A stretch of 52,830 bases of DNA from Bradyrhizobium manausense (GCF_001440035.1 NZ_LJYG01000108.1:330640-383469); one strand, 5' to 3'; shown: positions 43,706-52,780, numbered from the stretch's first letter. The notes: generated from the sequence alone by a model not told the origin. Program-made: numbers and translations.

Positions 43706-43792
43706 ATGACCTCCGCCGTCATGATCGTCCTGATCCCCACAATCGATGTGTGGCTTGGCCTCTGGGCCCGGTTTGGCAGGCGGCTCGGGTGA
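43706..43792 (+). CDS. Possible 28-residue hydrophobic microprotein
   Basis: The frame encodes MTSAVMIVLIPTIDVW, then a basic C-terminus (RFGRRLG), as in small toxin-like membrane peptides. There is no clear ribosome-binding site, and the surrounding 43634-43831 gap shows nothing else. Chance occurrence is quite possible. Confidence 0.2.
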   Translation: MTSAVMIVLIPTIDVWLGLWARFGRRLG

Positions 43793-43831
43793 TGAAGCTA
43801 CCATATGCCCTGGGAGGGGCGTCGCCACCAC

Positions 43832-44326
43832 TCAGTAGCCGTACGTCCCTCGCATGCTTGAACCAATAAATCCGGCGGCTCCGTAGAACATCCCATAACT
43901 GATCCAGAACCAGAGATAATACCCAATCCCGAGCAGTGTTTTTCGAAAGCCGCCCCACTCCGACCAGAAAGTGGTATCGCGCATATATTTGTTAACGTCC
44001 TCGGTGGCAGCTCGCGTGCCTTCCTGCATGATCTGCTGAAAATCGATGTGCTTACGATCGCGGAAGCGATCGAGCAGCTTTTCAAAGATCAGTCGATCGG
44101 TAAGCGTACTGTGCCATTGCTGGTTCGAAGATGCGGCATTGATCGTCACGATTACCTCGCCCAGGTTCCACGACACTACGTCAATCAGAAAGACGAGCGT
44201 TGCCAGGATTGTCCCTGTTTTTTCGTCTCGCTGGGCAAACGCAGCGATGGCCACAAAGAAAAATACAGTCCAACGGAAGGCTCCCACGGCCCAAGCCCTG
44301 TGAACTGCAACCGGTGTAACGCTCAT
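43832..44326 (-). CDS. Three-helix membrane protein, unknown function
   Basis: 164 aa, ATG 44326. Two hydrophobic segments lie near the N-terminus (FRWTVFFFVAIAAFA; TILATLVFLIDVVSW). A polar helical middle (KLLDRFRDRKHIDFQQIM) and a C-terminal segment follow (LLGIGYYLWFWISYGMFYGA). No family recognised. Opposite strand to the EVE-like pair. Confidence 0.6.
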   Translation of the reverse strand: MSVTPVAVHRAWAVGAFRWTVFFFVAIAAFAQRDEKTGTILATLVFLIDVVSWNLGEVIVTINAASSNQQWHSTLTDRLIFEKLLDRFRDRKHIDFQQIMQEGTRAATEDVNKYMRDTTFWSEWGGFRKTLLGIGYYLWFWISYGMFYGAAGFIGSSMRGTYGY

Positions 44327-44471
44327 GTAATTTGCCCCCTATTCTTTTTACGGGACTAAGGCCGGGATCGTCACGCGAATTTTCAATCCCCAGAGGGGAA
44401 TGGAAACAGTGCGCCGGTGGCTGGACAACCGCCGCGAGCGAAGGCAGCCTTGCCCAAACAGGGAGACGGGC

Positions 44472-45098
44472 ATGTCCTTCAAAGTCATCGACGGCGGTGG
44501 ACCGAGCAAGGAAGAACGCGACAAAGCTCAGGCGCAAGAGGACCAGGCACGCAGGCGCGAGTGGGCAAAGGGCGACCTCTCATGGGCCGTCCGGGAGTGC
44601 GCGGCCAACATGCTCAGAATCATCCGTGGAGCAGGCAAGCCTCATGAGCTGCTGCTCCAGATGAAGAAGGTCATCGATAGTGCCGTCAAATTTCAGGAAG
44701 TGCACGGCTACTGGCCAGATGATGTGATCGCCGGGGAATTGCATCTAGACGACGAGAGGCAAAAGATCCTTGAACGGTGCCGTGCTGGCGACTTAAGTCA
44801 GGCAGCCATCGACCGCTGGCGCGCCGACGGGACGTTTGATGAAATGTCGGCCGAGTACATCACCTTCTGCGGTGCGTTGCAGATTATCGCGTCGCGCATG
44901 ATTGGACAGAAGACGCAGGAGAGTGCAGGCGATAGCGAGTTTCACCGCGGTCTTCGGGAGCTGGAAGAGGTTCGAGAAGTGCGGCGGCGGAGGGTCCTCG
45001 AGGAAATGCGCGCTAGTCGCGCCGCCCCCCCTCGCCGCAAGACCGGCAAGAAGCGCAAGCTGAAGCCGCGCACCCCACCGGGAGGAGTTGTGCTGTAG
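44472..45098 (+). CDS. Conserved hypothetical protein with basic tail
   Basis: 208 aa from ATG 44472 with GGGAG six bases upstream; the frame is open to 44400 but that part is not supported. Start reads MSFKVIDGGGPSKEERDKAQ. Charged, helical body, and a strongly basic tail (RRKTGKKRKLKPRTPPGG) that could bind nucleic acid. I recall similar proteins in bradyrhizobial genomes; function unknown. Confidence 0.65.
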   Translation: MSFKVIDGGGPSKEERDKAQAQEDQARRREWAKGDLSWAVRECAANMLRIIRGAGKPHELLLQMKKVIDSAVKFQEVHGYWPDDVIAGELHLDDERQKILERCRAGDLSQAAIDRWRADGTFDEMSAEYITFCGALQIIASRMIGQKTQESAGDSEFHRGLRELEEVREVRRRRVLEEMRASRAAPPRRKTGKKRKLKPRTPPGGVVL

Positions 45099-45198
45099 GC
45101 GAGATTTCCACACCCACGACCGGCAGTAGCCCGGCGCCATTCCGACCTACTGGGAATCGTCAATTTGACTCAGCTCTGGTCAGGCCATTCTTGGCGGG

Positions 45199-45480
45199 AT
45201 GCCTCGCCCGACCGGACGCATCACCCCCGCCCTGCCAGATGGCCGCCCGGTCAAGATTACCCTTGGCCAGATGCGCGAGACCGGCGCGCGCGGCGTCATC
45301 GTGTTCTGCGAGGACTACCGCTGTAGCCATAACGTGAAGCTGGCGCCGGACGTGGTCGATCAATGGCCGGATGAACTCCGCATCTCCGATCTGGAGCCTC
45401 GATTCGTCTGTGGGGTCTGCGGCAGGCGAGGCGCCATCGTCCGGAGTGATGATCCACCGCCTCGGATGGGAACGGGATAG
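45199..45480 (+). CDS. Small zinc-ribbon-like hypothetical protein
   Basis: 93 aa. Cys pairs FCEDYRCSH and FVCGVCGRRGA, separated by about 30 residues, suggest one zinc site. N-terminus ITLGQMRETGARGVIV. No known function; proteins of this form are frequent in bradyrhizobia. Confidence 0.6.
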   Translation: MPRPTGRITPALPDGRPVKITLGQMRETGARGVIVFCEDYRCSHNVKLAPDVVDQWPDELRISDLEPRFVCGVCGRRGAIVRSDDPPPRMGTG

Positions 45481-45563
45481 CTCGGTGGATAAGAAAAGTC
45501 GGCGCTGTCAACCAATCTCGGCAAGCGGCAGCATACCCTATCCCCGATTCGGACCTGACTGCG

Positions 45564-46169
45564 ATGCCAGCGAGCGCAAGTGCAACCAAAGACGACATTG
45601 CGCGAAAGGCGAAGCAACTCGTCGACCTTCACCACGAAACCAGCCTTGTGATCACGATCCTAAGGTTTGCGCGGAGTGGACACGCCACGGACGTGATGGT
45701 TGAGCAAGCGATTGCGCTGGTCGAGCGGCATATCGCCGTCGCCCGCGATCAGGGGGACGACGGTATGCTCAGGTCGGCGGTCGATCTCAAGGCAGGTCTT
45801 GAGGAAGCGCTCAAAAATGGCGTCGATTCGTTGCGATCGAAGTTAGGTCCCACCAACGAAGCACTTAAGGTTGAAGAGCCGTTGGCGCGTGCACGGCGGG
45901 CACTTGGACATGAAATACGTCGCCAGCACCGGTGTGCAGGTGGAATTGTCGATATCTTCGATCTGACGGCGGATGAACTGATCGAGTGCAAGTTCCGAGG
46001 GTCGAGCGCGGCCCTCGGTGAAGCGGCAGGACAGCTAAAGCGCTACTCGAAATCGTTTCCGGGAACGTCATTGAGCATTGCTGTCCGCAGCATCGAACCT
46101 GAGGCGAGTTGGCTTGCCGATGTTCTGCGCCGTCAGGGTATCGCCATCATCGAAATCGAGCCTGGCTGA
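45564..46169 (+). CDS. Stand-alone PD-(D/E)XK nuclease-like protein
   Basis: 201 aa. The N-terminal half is helical (ALVERHIAVARDQGDDG). The C-terminal part reads GIVDIFDLTADELIECKFRG, with the Asp and the E-C-K pair that give the D...E-x-K active site, then helix LGEAAGQLKRYSKSF and strands TSLSIAVRS and GIAIIEIE, the order of the PD-(D/E)XK fold. No recognition domain is evident. It may be a restriction- or recombination-type nuclease, or an inactive relative. Confidence in the fold is moderate. Confidence 0.55.
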   Translation: MPASASATKDDIARKAKQLVDLHHETSLVITILRFARSGHATDVMVEQAIALVERHIAVARDQGDDGMLRSAVDLKAGLEEALKNGVDSLRSKLGPTNEALKVEEPLARARRALGHEIRRQHRCAGGIVDIFDLTADELIECKFRGSSAALGEAAGQLKRYSKSFPGTSLSIAVRSIEPEASWLADVLRRQGIAIIEIEPG

Positions 46170-46250
46170 AGAAGGCCAGGGTCTATACGGTGATCCGCTG
46201 AATTGAGAATCGCCTATAGCTCGGCGGCAATTGCGGCTGAGGATAGATCC

Positions 46251-46514
46251 ATGAAATTGATAAGCGAGCGTCCCTACTCCGATCCAGAGGCCGCGGCGCG
46301 CAAGCTGATCGAGCTCGCCATGGGCATCGAGGCGGTTCAGGACGGCCGCATTCATATCGAAAAGATCAACGCGCCGTTCCTCTCGAAGCTCAAGGCATCA
46401 GGCCCAGAGTTCGGTGCCGGCATCAAGCATGCGATCAATCAGGGCTGGCTCGAGCTTCATGAGAGCGGGACTTACGTGCGGCTATTGACGCCCGGGAGCC
46501 TTCTCGGAGGCTGA
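46251..46514 (+). CDS. Small conserved hypothetical protein
   Basis: 87 aa from ATG 46251 with GAGG eight bases upstream; the longer frame from 46203 is less likely. Contains SDPEAAARKLIELAMGIEAV, DGRIHIEKINAPFL and GWLELHESGTYVR. Winged-helix-like secondary structure is possible. A familiar bradyrhizobial hypothetical, function unknown. Confidence 0.6.
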   Translation: MKLISERPYSDPEAAARKLIELAMGIEAVQDGRIHIEKINAPFLSKLKASGPEFGAGIKHAINQGWLELHESGTYVRLLTPGSLLGG

Positions 46515-46640
46515 CAACCCGTAAATTTCCCAAGTTCTAGCGCGTGAGCTGGCGCGTCCTCATCCATTGGTCGGACTCGACACCGTGGGGCGGCCCATGG
46601 TTGCATCCCACGTTTCATAAAACCATGGGGGGGGGACCAA

Positions 46641-46886
46641 ATGAGAATTATCGCACTCGCCTTCGCGCTTGCACTCGTCGCGACCGCAGCTCAGGCGCAA
46701 TACACCAGCGGCACCGGCTCCAATCCGAATAGCCACACCACTTCGGGCTACACCAGGAGCAACGGCACCTACGTGCAGCCCTACACCGCTACGAACCCCA
46801 ACGGCACCCAGAGGGATAATTACGGCACGTCGGGCAACTACAATCCAAACAACGGAACGTTCGGCACGCGCACGCCGCGGTACTGA
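46641..46886 (+). CDS. Small secreted Asn/Gly/Thr-rich protein
   Basis: 81 aa; strong GGGGGGA purine run before the ATG. Signal peptide about residues 1-19 (IIALAFALALVATAAQA). The mature part is a low-complexity repeat of Thr, Asn, Gly and Tyr (for example GTGSNPNSHTTSGYTRSNGT), without Cys or domain. Surface or extracellular role is possible; unknown. Confidence 0.7.
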   Translation: MRIIALAFALALVATAAQAQYTSGTGSNPNSHTTSGYTRSNGTYVQPYTATNPNGTQRDNYGTSGNYNPNNGTFGTRTPRY

Positions 46887-46891
46887 GTCCG

Positions 46892-47185
46892 ATGTCCGTG
46901 TACCGGCTGGCGCCCATCAACATCAGAGCAAACGACGAGAAATGGGCAGCCTCCAACCTCAAGGAAGCAGTCTGGGTCGAAGCGGCAGACGAGATGGCCG
47001 CACGCCATTTCGTCGAGAGTGCCACTTTGAGGATGGTTGATTTCAAGCCGGGGCGACCATTGATCTTCTCGCCTTGGCTCGATGATGTTGTGACGTCGTG
47101 TCACCGCGATCTGGAGGCCGAGACTGTCCCACCAGGACATCTTCGCACCCAGGCCGGGAAGCTGGTCGCCCTTCCCGCGGTCTGA
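46892..47185 (+). CDS. Small conserved hypothetical protein
   Basis: 97 aa, ATG five bases after the secreted-protein stop. Pattern KWAASNLKEAVWVEAADEMA, then FVESATLRMVD and SPWLDDVVTSC. Seen in bradyrhizobia as I recall; no function. Its stop converges with that of the KAP gene 26 bases on. Confidence 0.55.
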   Translation: MSVYRLAPINIRANDEKWAASNLKEAVWVEAADEMAARHFVESATLRMVDFKPGRPLIFSPWLDDVVTSCHRDLEAETVPPGHLRTQAGKLVALPAV

Positions 47186-47210
47186 CTTACGATATGGGTA
47201 TTATTGAAAG

Positions 47211-49430
47211 CTACGTCTCGGGCTTGAGAGGTACCCATTCCGCAAGCAGGGCTTTTGCGACCTCGCGATGCTTGGGCTTTCCATTAAATGCAAGCCGATT
47301 CAGTCTGGCATAAACATCATCTGGATCAGCAAAATAAGCTATATACTGCGCGTGGATCGGGTGATGCACGCCAGTGTTTGAACTATTTGCCCACCCCTTG
47401 AATGTTCCGACGGCCTTCAAAAACTCGGCGTGGGTTTTTGTTGCTTCCAGGAAACGCGCTTTTACGTCCGCCTGATCGCCTAGCTGAGCCCAGCAGAAAA
47501 GCGGATTCAGCGGCGCGGGCAACTCGAAGATCTCTTTCATGCCAATATGTTCGAAGCGCCCAATCGTTACAGCAATCGCCTCCTGGAAATCGTTCTCCGT
47601 CACCCATGCATTCTCGGGATTGCTGCGGTGTCCTTCTGGCTTCCCAAGTGCGAAGCCTTGATCGCGCATTATGAACGAGAGCCAGCTAAGACTTGCGCCA
47701 TCCTTGAGCACCTGGATCAGATTCGAAGGGGAGTTTTTGCGCAAAAGAAATCTAGATGTTTCCCAGATTGCGTTGCGTCCTTCGGTGTCGTTGAAGCCTG
47801 TCGTCCGCTCAACATCGTCCATCGTTTCAGTGAATGCGTAAAATAGTCCGGCGGATTCCTCTTTATCGTAGCCAACGGGTTCATCCATTAGGCGGTCCAA
47901 CAGAACTCCAAGAAAGTGACCGGGGCGCTCATGTGGGCGCGCGAGCATACTGCGGATCAAGCTCGCTGCGGCGTCTGGGTTACTCTTGCAGGCCGCTCGA
48001 AGTTCAAACAGCTCGCTGTCTTTCACAGCATAAGTGGGCAATGCGAATGCGAAGTATCCTCGCCAATGTGACGGACTACCCAGCCGCCTTCCGCGTTCGA
48101 AATACTCAAGTTCACCTTGTTCGAATTTGAAGACATCAAAATCGGCACCCTCCCGCGAGTATCGAAGCTGCTTCAGACCAGGAAGAATTTCGTCCAGCCC
48201 CGACAAAAACAGCCGCTCATGCCAACCGAAACGTTCGAGAAGGGTAAGAAGCCCCTTGCCTGCCGTTGCGGACTCGGCATCACCCGGGCGGCCTCGATCC
48301 CGATAACTTCCAACATTTTGAACATAATTCTGAACCCAGGCATAGAAATCGGGCCACTTCAACTTAACTAGCTGTAGCCAAACGAAGTCGCAGAAGTCGG
48401 ACCCTTTCGGTACTTCCGGCCAAGCAAGCTGCACTGCTTGGTGAAGTCGAACTACGTCTCGGGGGGTGTTCAAAAGCGCCCCACCCCATCGGTCGAAAAC
48501 GACCTCAAGACGATATTGCGCCTCGTTATCTTGCGCGTTCATCTCGGTCTGAAAAGAGTTGCGCAGAAGCCGCTTCAAGTAGCGCCGTAGCGCGAATGGT
48601 TCTTGCGGTGGGATATGAACCACATCCTGGAAAATCCTTTCCAGGTACTCTCTCCCATTGCTTATGCTGAGAGCGGTCTCAACTTGCTTCGACAAGATTC
48701 GGCCGTCGAAACACACCACATACGACACCAACGGGAAGTCCGCGGCCTTCCGCGCGAGACGCAATACTTCAACGGCTTCGGCAACGTCGAGACGATCGGT
48801 ATCGTCGATGATAACTGTGAACCGAAGCTTTGGGCGCTGCTTCTGAAGCGCGTGCAATTCGGCGACGATCCTTGCTTTGAGGGCATCAAGCGTCTCTGCG
48901 CGACCAAAAAGAGCTGAGAACCAGCCCGCCGTCTTGAGGCCGGTCGCGGCAAGAGCCGTGCTACCGGTAGGATCGATGGACGCGGCGCCGGCAACCGGCG
49001 CAGCCAGCGAACCGAGGTAACCGCCATACTTCCGGATCATCTTTGGAAGTCGGCTGCCGCGCCACCATGCAAACCATCTTTGATAGTGCCACCACCTCCA
49101 TTGGTTCGGTGAAACTCTATCCACTTCCGAAGCAAATTGACCAAGAAAGGATGCGATCAACGCACTCCTTTCTCCGACCAGCCAAGGTTCGAATCGGATC
49201 ACAACATGATCCTCACAATTGCGTAGATTTTCAGCGACGAAATTTGAGAATGTCGATTTCCCACTACCCCAAGCGCCCTCAATGCCCATCGTATAGCCGC
49301 CAGACGGGATCCGATTTGCGAGTATCGAAGAAAGACCCGCGACCATTTCGCGGAGACCGAACTCGTCATGCTCAAGCATTTCGAGTGGACTATCGCCCCT
49401 CACAACATGTCCTAGGTCGGTGATGCTCAT
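47211..49430 (-). CDS. KAP-family P-loop NTPase
   Basis: 739 aa. Walker A GAWGSGKST at residues 52-60, RFEPWLVGERSALIASFLGQ (KAP signature after the P-loop), and Walker B FTVIIDDTDRLD near residues 204-215. A hydrophobic insertion (about 137-170; SLAAPVAGAASIDPTGSTAL) between P-loop and Walker B fits the membrane segments typical of KAP proteins. KAP NTPases include PifA and other phage-exclusion or membrane-associated proteins. Base composition is visibly lower in GC than in the core genes. No adjacent partner on the same strand, so its role is open. Confidence 0.82.
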   Translation of the reverse strand: MSITDLGHVVRGDSPLEMLEHDEFGLREMVAGLSSILANRIPSGGYTMGIEGAWGSGKSTFSNFVAENLRNCEDHVVIRFEPWLVGERSALIASFLGQFASEVDRVSPNQWRWWHYQRWFAWWRGSRLPKMIRKYGGYLGSLAAPVAGAASIDPTGSTALAATGLKTAGWFSALFGRAETLDALKARIVAELHALQKQRPKLRFTVIIDDTDRLDVAEAVEVLRLARKAADFPLVSYVVCFDGRILSKQVETALSISNGREYLERIFQDVVHIPPQEPFALRRYLKRLLRNSFQTEMNAQDNEAQYRLEVVFDRWGGALLNTPRDVVRLHQAVQLAWPEVPKGSDFCDFVWLQLVKLKWPDFYAWVQNYVQNVGSYRDRGRPGDAESATAGKGLLTLLERFGWHERLFLSGLDEILPGLKQLRYSREGADFDVFKFEQGELEYFERGRRLGSPSHWRGYFAFALPTYAVKDSELFELRAACKSNPDAAASLIRSMLARPHERPGHFLGVLLDRLMDEPVGYDKEESAGLFYAFTETMDDVERTTGFNDTEGRNAIWETSRFLLRKNSPSNLIQVLKDGASLSWLSFIMRDQGFALGKPEGHRSNPENAWVTENDFQEAIAVTIGRFEHIGMKEIFELPAPLNPLFCWAQLGDQADVKARFLEATKTHAEFLKAVGTFKGWANSSNTGVHHPIHAQYIAYFADPDDVYARLNRLAFNGKPKHREVAKALLAEWVPLKPET

Positions 49431-49662
49431 TTTCCCTCAACTAGCAAGACTTGATCAGTGGGCAACCAAACATCAAACCATCCCTAGGCAGAGATGGTCA
49501 GCGGTGTGAACGTTCTGGGGGGTGCTGGCCGAGCCCCAGCGGAGACTGGCCCTAAATTTGACTTTGGTCGTAGTCCCCAGGCCAGCTCCTTTCAGGCAAA
49601 GCCCTCCACAGCGAGCCATTTTTAAGGTACTACTAGGCGTTGATAAAACCCAGGGGGAAGCC

Positions 49663-49815
49663 ATGGCAAAGCAATCGAGTCCCAAGCTGTCCACGCTCGC
49701 GTCGAAAATCCTCTCAGGAGAGAAGAAGCCGACCCTCACAGACGCGAAAAAGCTCGCAGCATCTGTTTTAAGCCAGGACGAGACCAAGGGGCAGAAGCCT
49801 AAAAAGACGAAATGA
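49663..49815 (+). CDS. 50-residue Lys/Ser-rich protein
   Basis: ATG 49663 behind GGGGGA. Sequence: SSPKLSTLASKILSGEKKPT, then AKKLAASVLSQDETKGQ. A small basic conserved protein of alphaproteobacteria (by recollection), function unknown. ATGA overlap with the next gene marks an operon. Confidence 0.65.
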   Translation: MAKQSSPKLSTLASKILSGEKKPTLTDAKKLAASVLSQDETKGQKPKKTK

Positions 49816-50033
49816 AGAAGAGCGAAGCCGAGCCGGCCATAAGGTCTCTTGCCACCACATGGTTCGACACACTGCCCGCCGGAAAGCGCGAGCATCCGAG
49901 TTGGTATGCGTTCAAGGACTGGCTATCGGCTAACAACTACGGTCACTATCTGAACTTTAGATCCCGCATTAGTGCCGATTACGACGCCGAGATGTGGTTT
50001 GACGACGAGTTAGGCCAAAACTGGCGAAGGTGA
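49812..50033 (+). CDS. 73-residue hypothetical protein
   Basis: ATG overlaps the previous stop. Helix-rich, with WFDTLPAGKREHPSWYAFKD, ending DDELGQNWRR. No domain recognised. Coupled to both neighbours. Confidence 0.55.
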   Translation: MKKSEAEPAIRSLATTWFDTLPAGKREHPSWYAFKDWLSANNYGHYLNFRSRISADYDAEMWFDDELGQNWRR

Positions 50034-50037
50034 AAAT

Positions 50038-50376
50038 ATGAAGAGACTAGCTGCGCTACTTTTCCTCACCGCGAGCGGCGCCCATGCTGAGACCGTGGAG
50101 GTAAAGTATAGAGGCTCGGTCGATCTAAAGCCATTTGCCTGCCAAGCTATCACCAAGAGCAGCTTCATAAACCGTGTCTGCTACGATGCAACCGAACAGT
50201 ACATGGTGATCTTGCTCAAGGACACTTATTACCACTACTGCGAGATACCCAAATCAACGGTCGATGCGCTTCTCTCGGCCGATTCTCTTGGCAGCTATTA
50301 TAATGCTAACATCAAAGGCACCGGCAAAGACGGTCCTTACGACTGCCGGACACACAAGGTTCCGGTATACCGATGA
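50038..50376 (+). CDS. Secreted KTSC-domain protein
   Basis: 112 aa. Signal peptide about 1-17 (RLAALLFLTASGAHA). The mature part shows the KTSC pattern: VCYDATEQYMVILLKDTYYH, then CEIPKSTVDALLSADSLGSY and YNANIKG. KTSC domains are small beta-rich modules related to the lysyl-tRNA synthetase C-terminus, and several are linked to membrane or defence-type loci. Four Cys (ACQA, RVCY, YHYCE, YDCR) may form disulphides. ATGA overlap with the following gene. Confidence 0.7.
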   Translation: MKRLAALLFLTASGAHAETVEVKYRGSVDLKPFACQAITKSSFINRVCYDATEQYMVILLKDTYYHYCEIPKSTVDALLSADSLGSYYNANIKGTGKDGPYDCRTHKVPVYR

Positions 50377-51554
50377 GTGCATCGGATCAGGCAGACGAGA
50401 GCCGTCCCAGTGTGCTCATTGACAACAGCGGACAGCCGATAAAGCTTTCAGGACTACAATTGAATGGCGTGTCCGCAGAAGCTGCGCGCAACGGGGATAC
50501 GGTTAAAGTTTGGACCCGCCTCTGCCTGACGTCGGATGATCGGCTCTTCCATCGGGTTGCAGACGGGTTGAACGGCCATATTGAACACGTGGCTCGACGG
50601 GCTGGCAAAGCCGTGAACCTTAAGCACGCGCACACTGTATTGCTTGTCATTCATCCAGACAACACGGGAGATTTGTGGGTCGATACGGCGGCGGTCGCTC
50701 TGCGGATTATGCCAAAGCGCGATTTGGTTGCCGGTGGCATCGTGTTCGAAAGTGACATCGCTGATGTGACTGAGATGGCTTTTCCGCTCGTCCCGATTGG
50801 AAAGGAAGATCGCGCTGTTTGCATCTTTCGCGAGGGATGGCGGTTCGGCTTATTTTTTGATTTCAATCCAGCCGGCGATTTTTCCGTCCAAGATATGCAG
50901 CGCGATCTGGGCACGATGCACCGCCGTCTTAGGTACCGCGATCTTTACGACGCCCTCGCCGACACCGCGATATTCTCGCGGCTTTTCGACACCGGATGGT
51001 TCCCGTTTGTGGAGATCATAGGACCTGAATTTCGCCTCTTTGCCGATTGTTCCGAGGCCGGTTTTGACCTGAAGGATGAGGAAGCGCAACTCATCTCAAA
51101 ATTCGACTCTGAGCGATTAGAGCACATGTTTAAACGCTGGATGGCAAAACCCCATTTTGCGGGGAAAGAGCCGCTTCTGAGATCGGCCCTTAGGGCTTTC
51201 CTGGCTGGAGAGGCAGTCCCAGTCATCAAGATCGTTTTGACTGAGATCGAGGGTATCCTCGCAGACGCTTATCGTGCCGTCCACGGAAAAGGAGCCAAGG
51301 TCCAGATCCTCTTGGATTTTGCAATTGCTTCCGCCGAACAGAAGGCAGGTCAACCGGACACGCTATTGTTTCCCGCTGCCTTTGCACATTATTTGAAGTC
51401 ACAAACATTCGCGAACTTCGACCCCGAGGCCGGTGTCGGAAAGGCGACGTCCAGGCATGCCGTGGGTCATGGCGCCGCAGTCGCTGAAAGCTATACTCTT
51501 GTGCGCGCACTACAGGCGCTACTTACTCTCGATCAGTTGGCGTTCTATACCTAG
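50373..51554 (+). CDS. Unknown protein with HEPN-like RX4H motif near C-terminus
   Basis: 393 aa, ATG overlapping the KTSC gene stop. N-terminal half looks beta-rich (VLLVIHPDNTGDLWVDTAAV; FGLFFDFNPAGDF). Then helical: LRSALRAFLAGEAVPVIKIV, EGILADAYR, and near residue 360 TSRHAVGHGAAVAESYT, leading to a helix (LVRALQALLTLDQLAFY). Arg-x4-His (RHAVGH) followed by Gly, with a closing helix, is the form of HEPN RNase active sites and of many HEPN-type effectors. No other motif. Pattern-based, so an alternative non-enzymatic helical fold remains possible. Confidence 0.5.
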   Translation: MSASDQADESRPSVLIDNSGQPIKLSGLQLNGVSAEAARNGDTVKVWTRLCLTSDDRLFHRVADGLNGHIEHVARRAGKAVNLKHAHTVLLVIHPDNTGDLWVDTAAVALRIMPKRDLVAGGIVFESDIADVTEMAFPLVPIGKEDRAVCIFREGWRFGLFFDFNPAGDFSVQDMQRDLGTMHRRLRYRDLYDALADTAIFSRLFDTGWFPFVEIIGPEFRLFADCSEAGFDLKDEEAQLISKFDSERLEHMFKRWMAKPHFAGKEPLLRSALRAFLAGEAVPVIKIVLTEIEGILADAYRAVHGKGAKVQILLDFAIASAEQKAGQPDTLLFPAAFAHYLKSQTFANFDPEAGVGKATSRHAVGHGAAVAESYTLVRALQALLTLDQLAFYT

Positions 51555-51667
51555 TCAAAAGCCGGAGTGATGTAGCCGACGCGAGCTAACTGCTCTGACT
51601 TTCGATAATCAGGGTTATTGAAGGTTAGAAACTTGAGCCGCCGAGCGCGCCTTACACCGTGACGTAC

Positions 51668-52780
51668 ATGCAGATCTCCCGCGCTGCCCTTTACGACCTT
51701 GTCTGGAAGTCGCCGCTCAGCAAGACGGCACCCCAATTCGGCATATCTGCGACATCCTTGGCCGCGATATGCAGAACACACAACATCCCATATCCAGGAT
51801 CTCTGTACTGGACGATGAAGGCGATGGGGCGTCCTGTCGAGGTTCAGCCGCTGCCGGCTGCCTCAGGTGAACCGACTTCCCAAATCACCATCGAGCCGGC
51901 GAAGCCGCGAAAAAGCCGGTCAAATAAGCGTATCGTCGAGGAGCGGCAGAGCGCCGTGGATCGAAACGAGCCCCTCACCAGAACGGCACGTCACGTCAAA
52001 GACCATCCGATCATCAATAATTGGATTGCCGAACGCGAGAGGCAGCGCAGGGAGGCGTCGGCAAGTCGCAACGAATGGGCTATTAAGAATGCGCCGGGTC
52101 CTATTACGGAAGTCGACAGGCGGCGATATTCTCTATTGAGCGTTCTCTTGAATGAGATCGAAGCAAAGGGCGGCCGGATTTCCACCTCGCCGAAAGGCAA
52201 TCTGGAGGCTCGCATAGAGGGTGAGACTGTAGAGTTTCAGATCAGAGAAAAACAGCGACAATCGAGAGTGACTACCAGCTTCGCGGGTCGCTCGTTCTCC
52301 AAAGTGGAACTAGTTGGGACCGGCAAGCTGGCGTTTCTGGTTCTCACCTATTGGCCGGGGCACCACAGCACCGAATGGCGCGAGACAAACTCAGTCGTCT
52401 TGGATTCCAGGCTACCAGAGATGGTGGCTCGCATATTCGAAGGTGCGAAGGCCCTGAAGGCTTGGCATTTGCAACGCCAAACCGAGGAAGAACAGCGCAG
52501 AAAAGCCGCAGCCGAACGGGTAGAAAGACAGCGCCAGGCCGAGATTGAGGGGAAATATCGTCAGAAGCTGATTGAACTGGCAACGGATTGGCAGACTGCA
52601 ACTATCGTCCGCGACCTCGTCGCAGTGTTAAGGTCGAATGAAGGTGTTCAAAATCAGGATGTGTCAGGCAAGTCCGTTGCGGAGTGGCTCGCATGGGCCG
52701 ACCAAGTCGCGAACGACCTGGATGCAACACGGAACGGAGCCGCGGCCTTCTTCTCTATGATCAAACCGCAAAGCTCCTGA
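51668..52780 (+). CDS. Conserved hypothetical with N-terminal HTH-like region and coiled coil
   Basis: 370 aa from ATG 51668 (GTG 51659 also in frame). The N-terminus MQISRAALYDLVWKSPLSK, AAPQFGISATSLAAICR-like pattern and IPYPGSLYWTMKAMG read as an HTH seen in widespread accessory proteins (LY-x-x-V-W ... P-x-x-x-Y-W). The middle is beta-like (VEFQIREKQRQSRV). Residues about 280-330 form a Glu/Arg coiled coil. Stop TGA overlaps a possible next start (TGATG). Function unknown; likely DNA-binding. Confidence 0.6.
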   Translation: MQISRAALYDLVWKSPLSKTAPQFGISATSLAAICRTHNIPYPGSLYWTMKAMGRPVEVQPLPAASGEPTSQITIEPAKPRKSRSNKRIVEERQSAVDRNEPLTRTARHVKDHPIINNWIAERERQRREASASRNEWAIKNAPGPITEVDRRRYSLLSVLLNEIEAKGGRISTSPKGNLEARIEGETVEFQIREKQRQSRVTTSFAGRSFSKVELVGTGKLAFLVLTYWPGHHSTEWRETNSVVLDSRLPEMVARIFEGAKALKAWHLQRQTEEEQRRKAAAERVERQRQAEIEGKYRQKLIELATDWQTATIVRDLVAVLRSNEGVQNQDVSGKSVAEWLAWADQVANDLDATRNGAAAFFSMIKPQSS

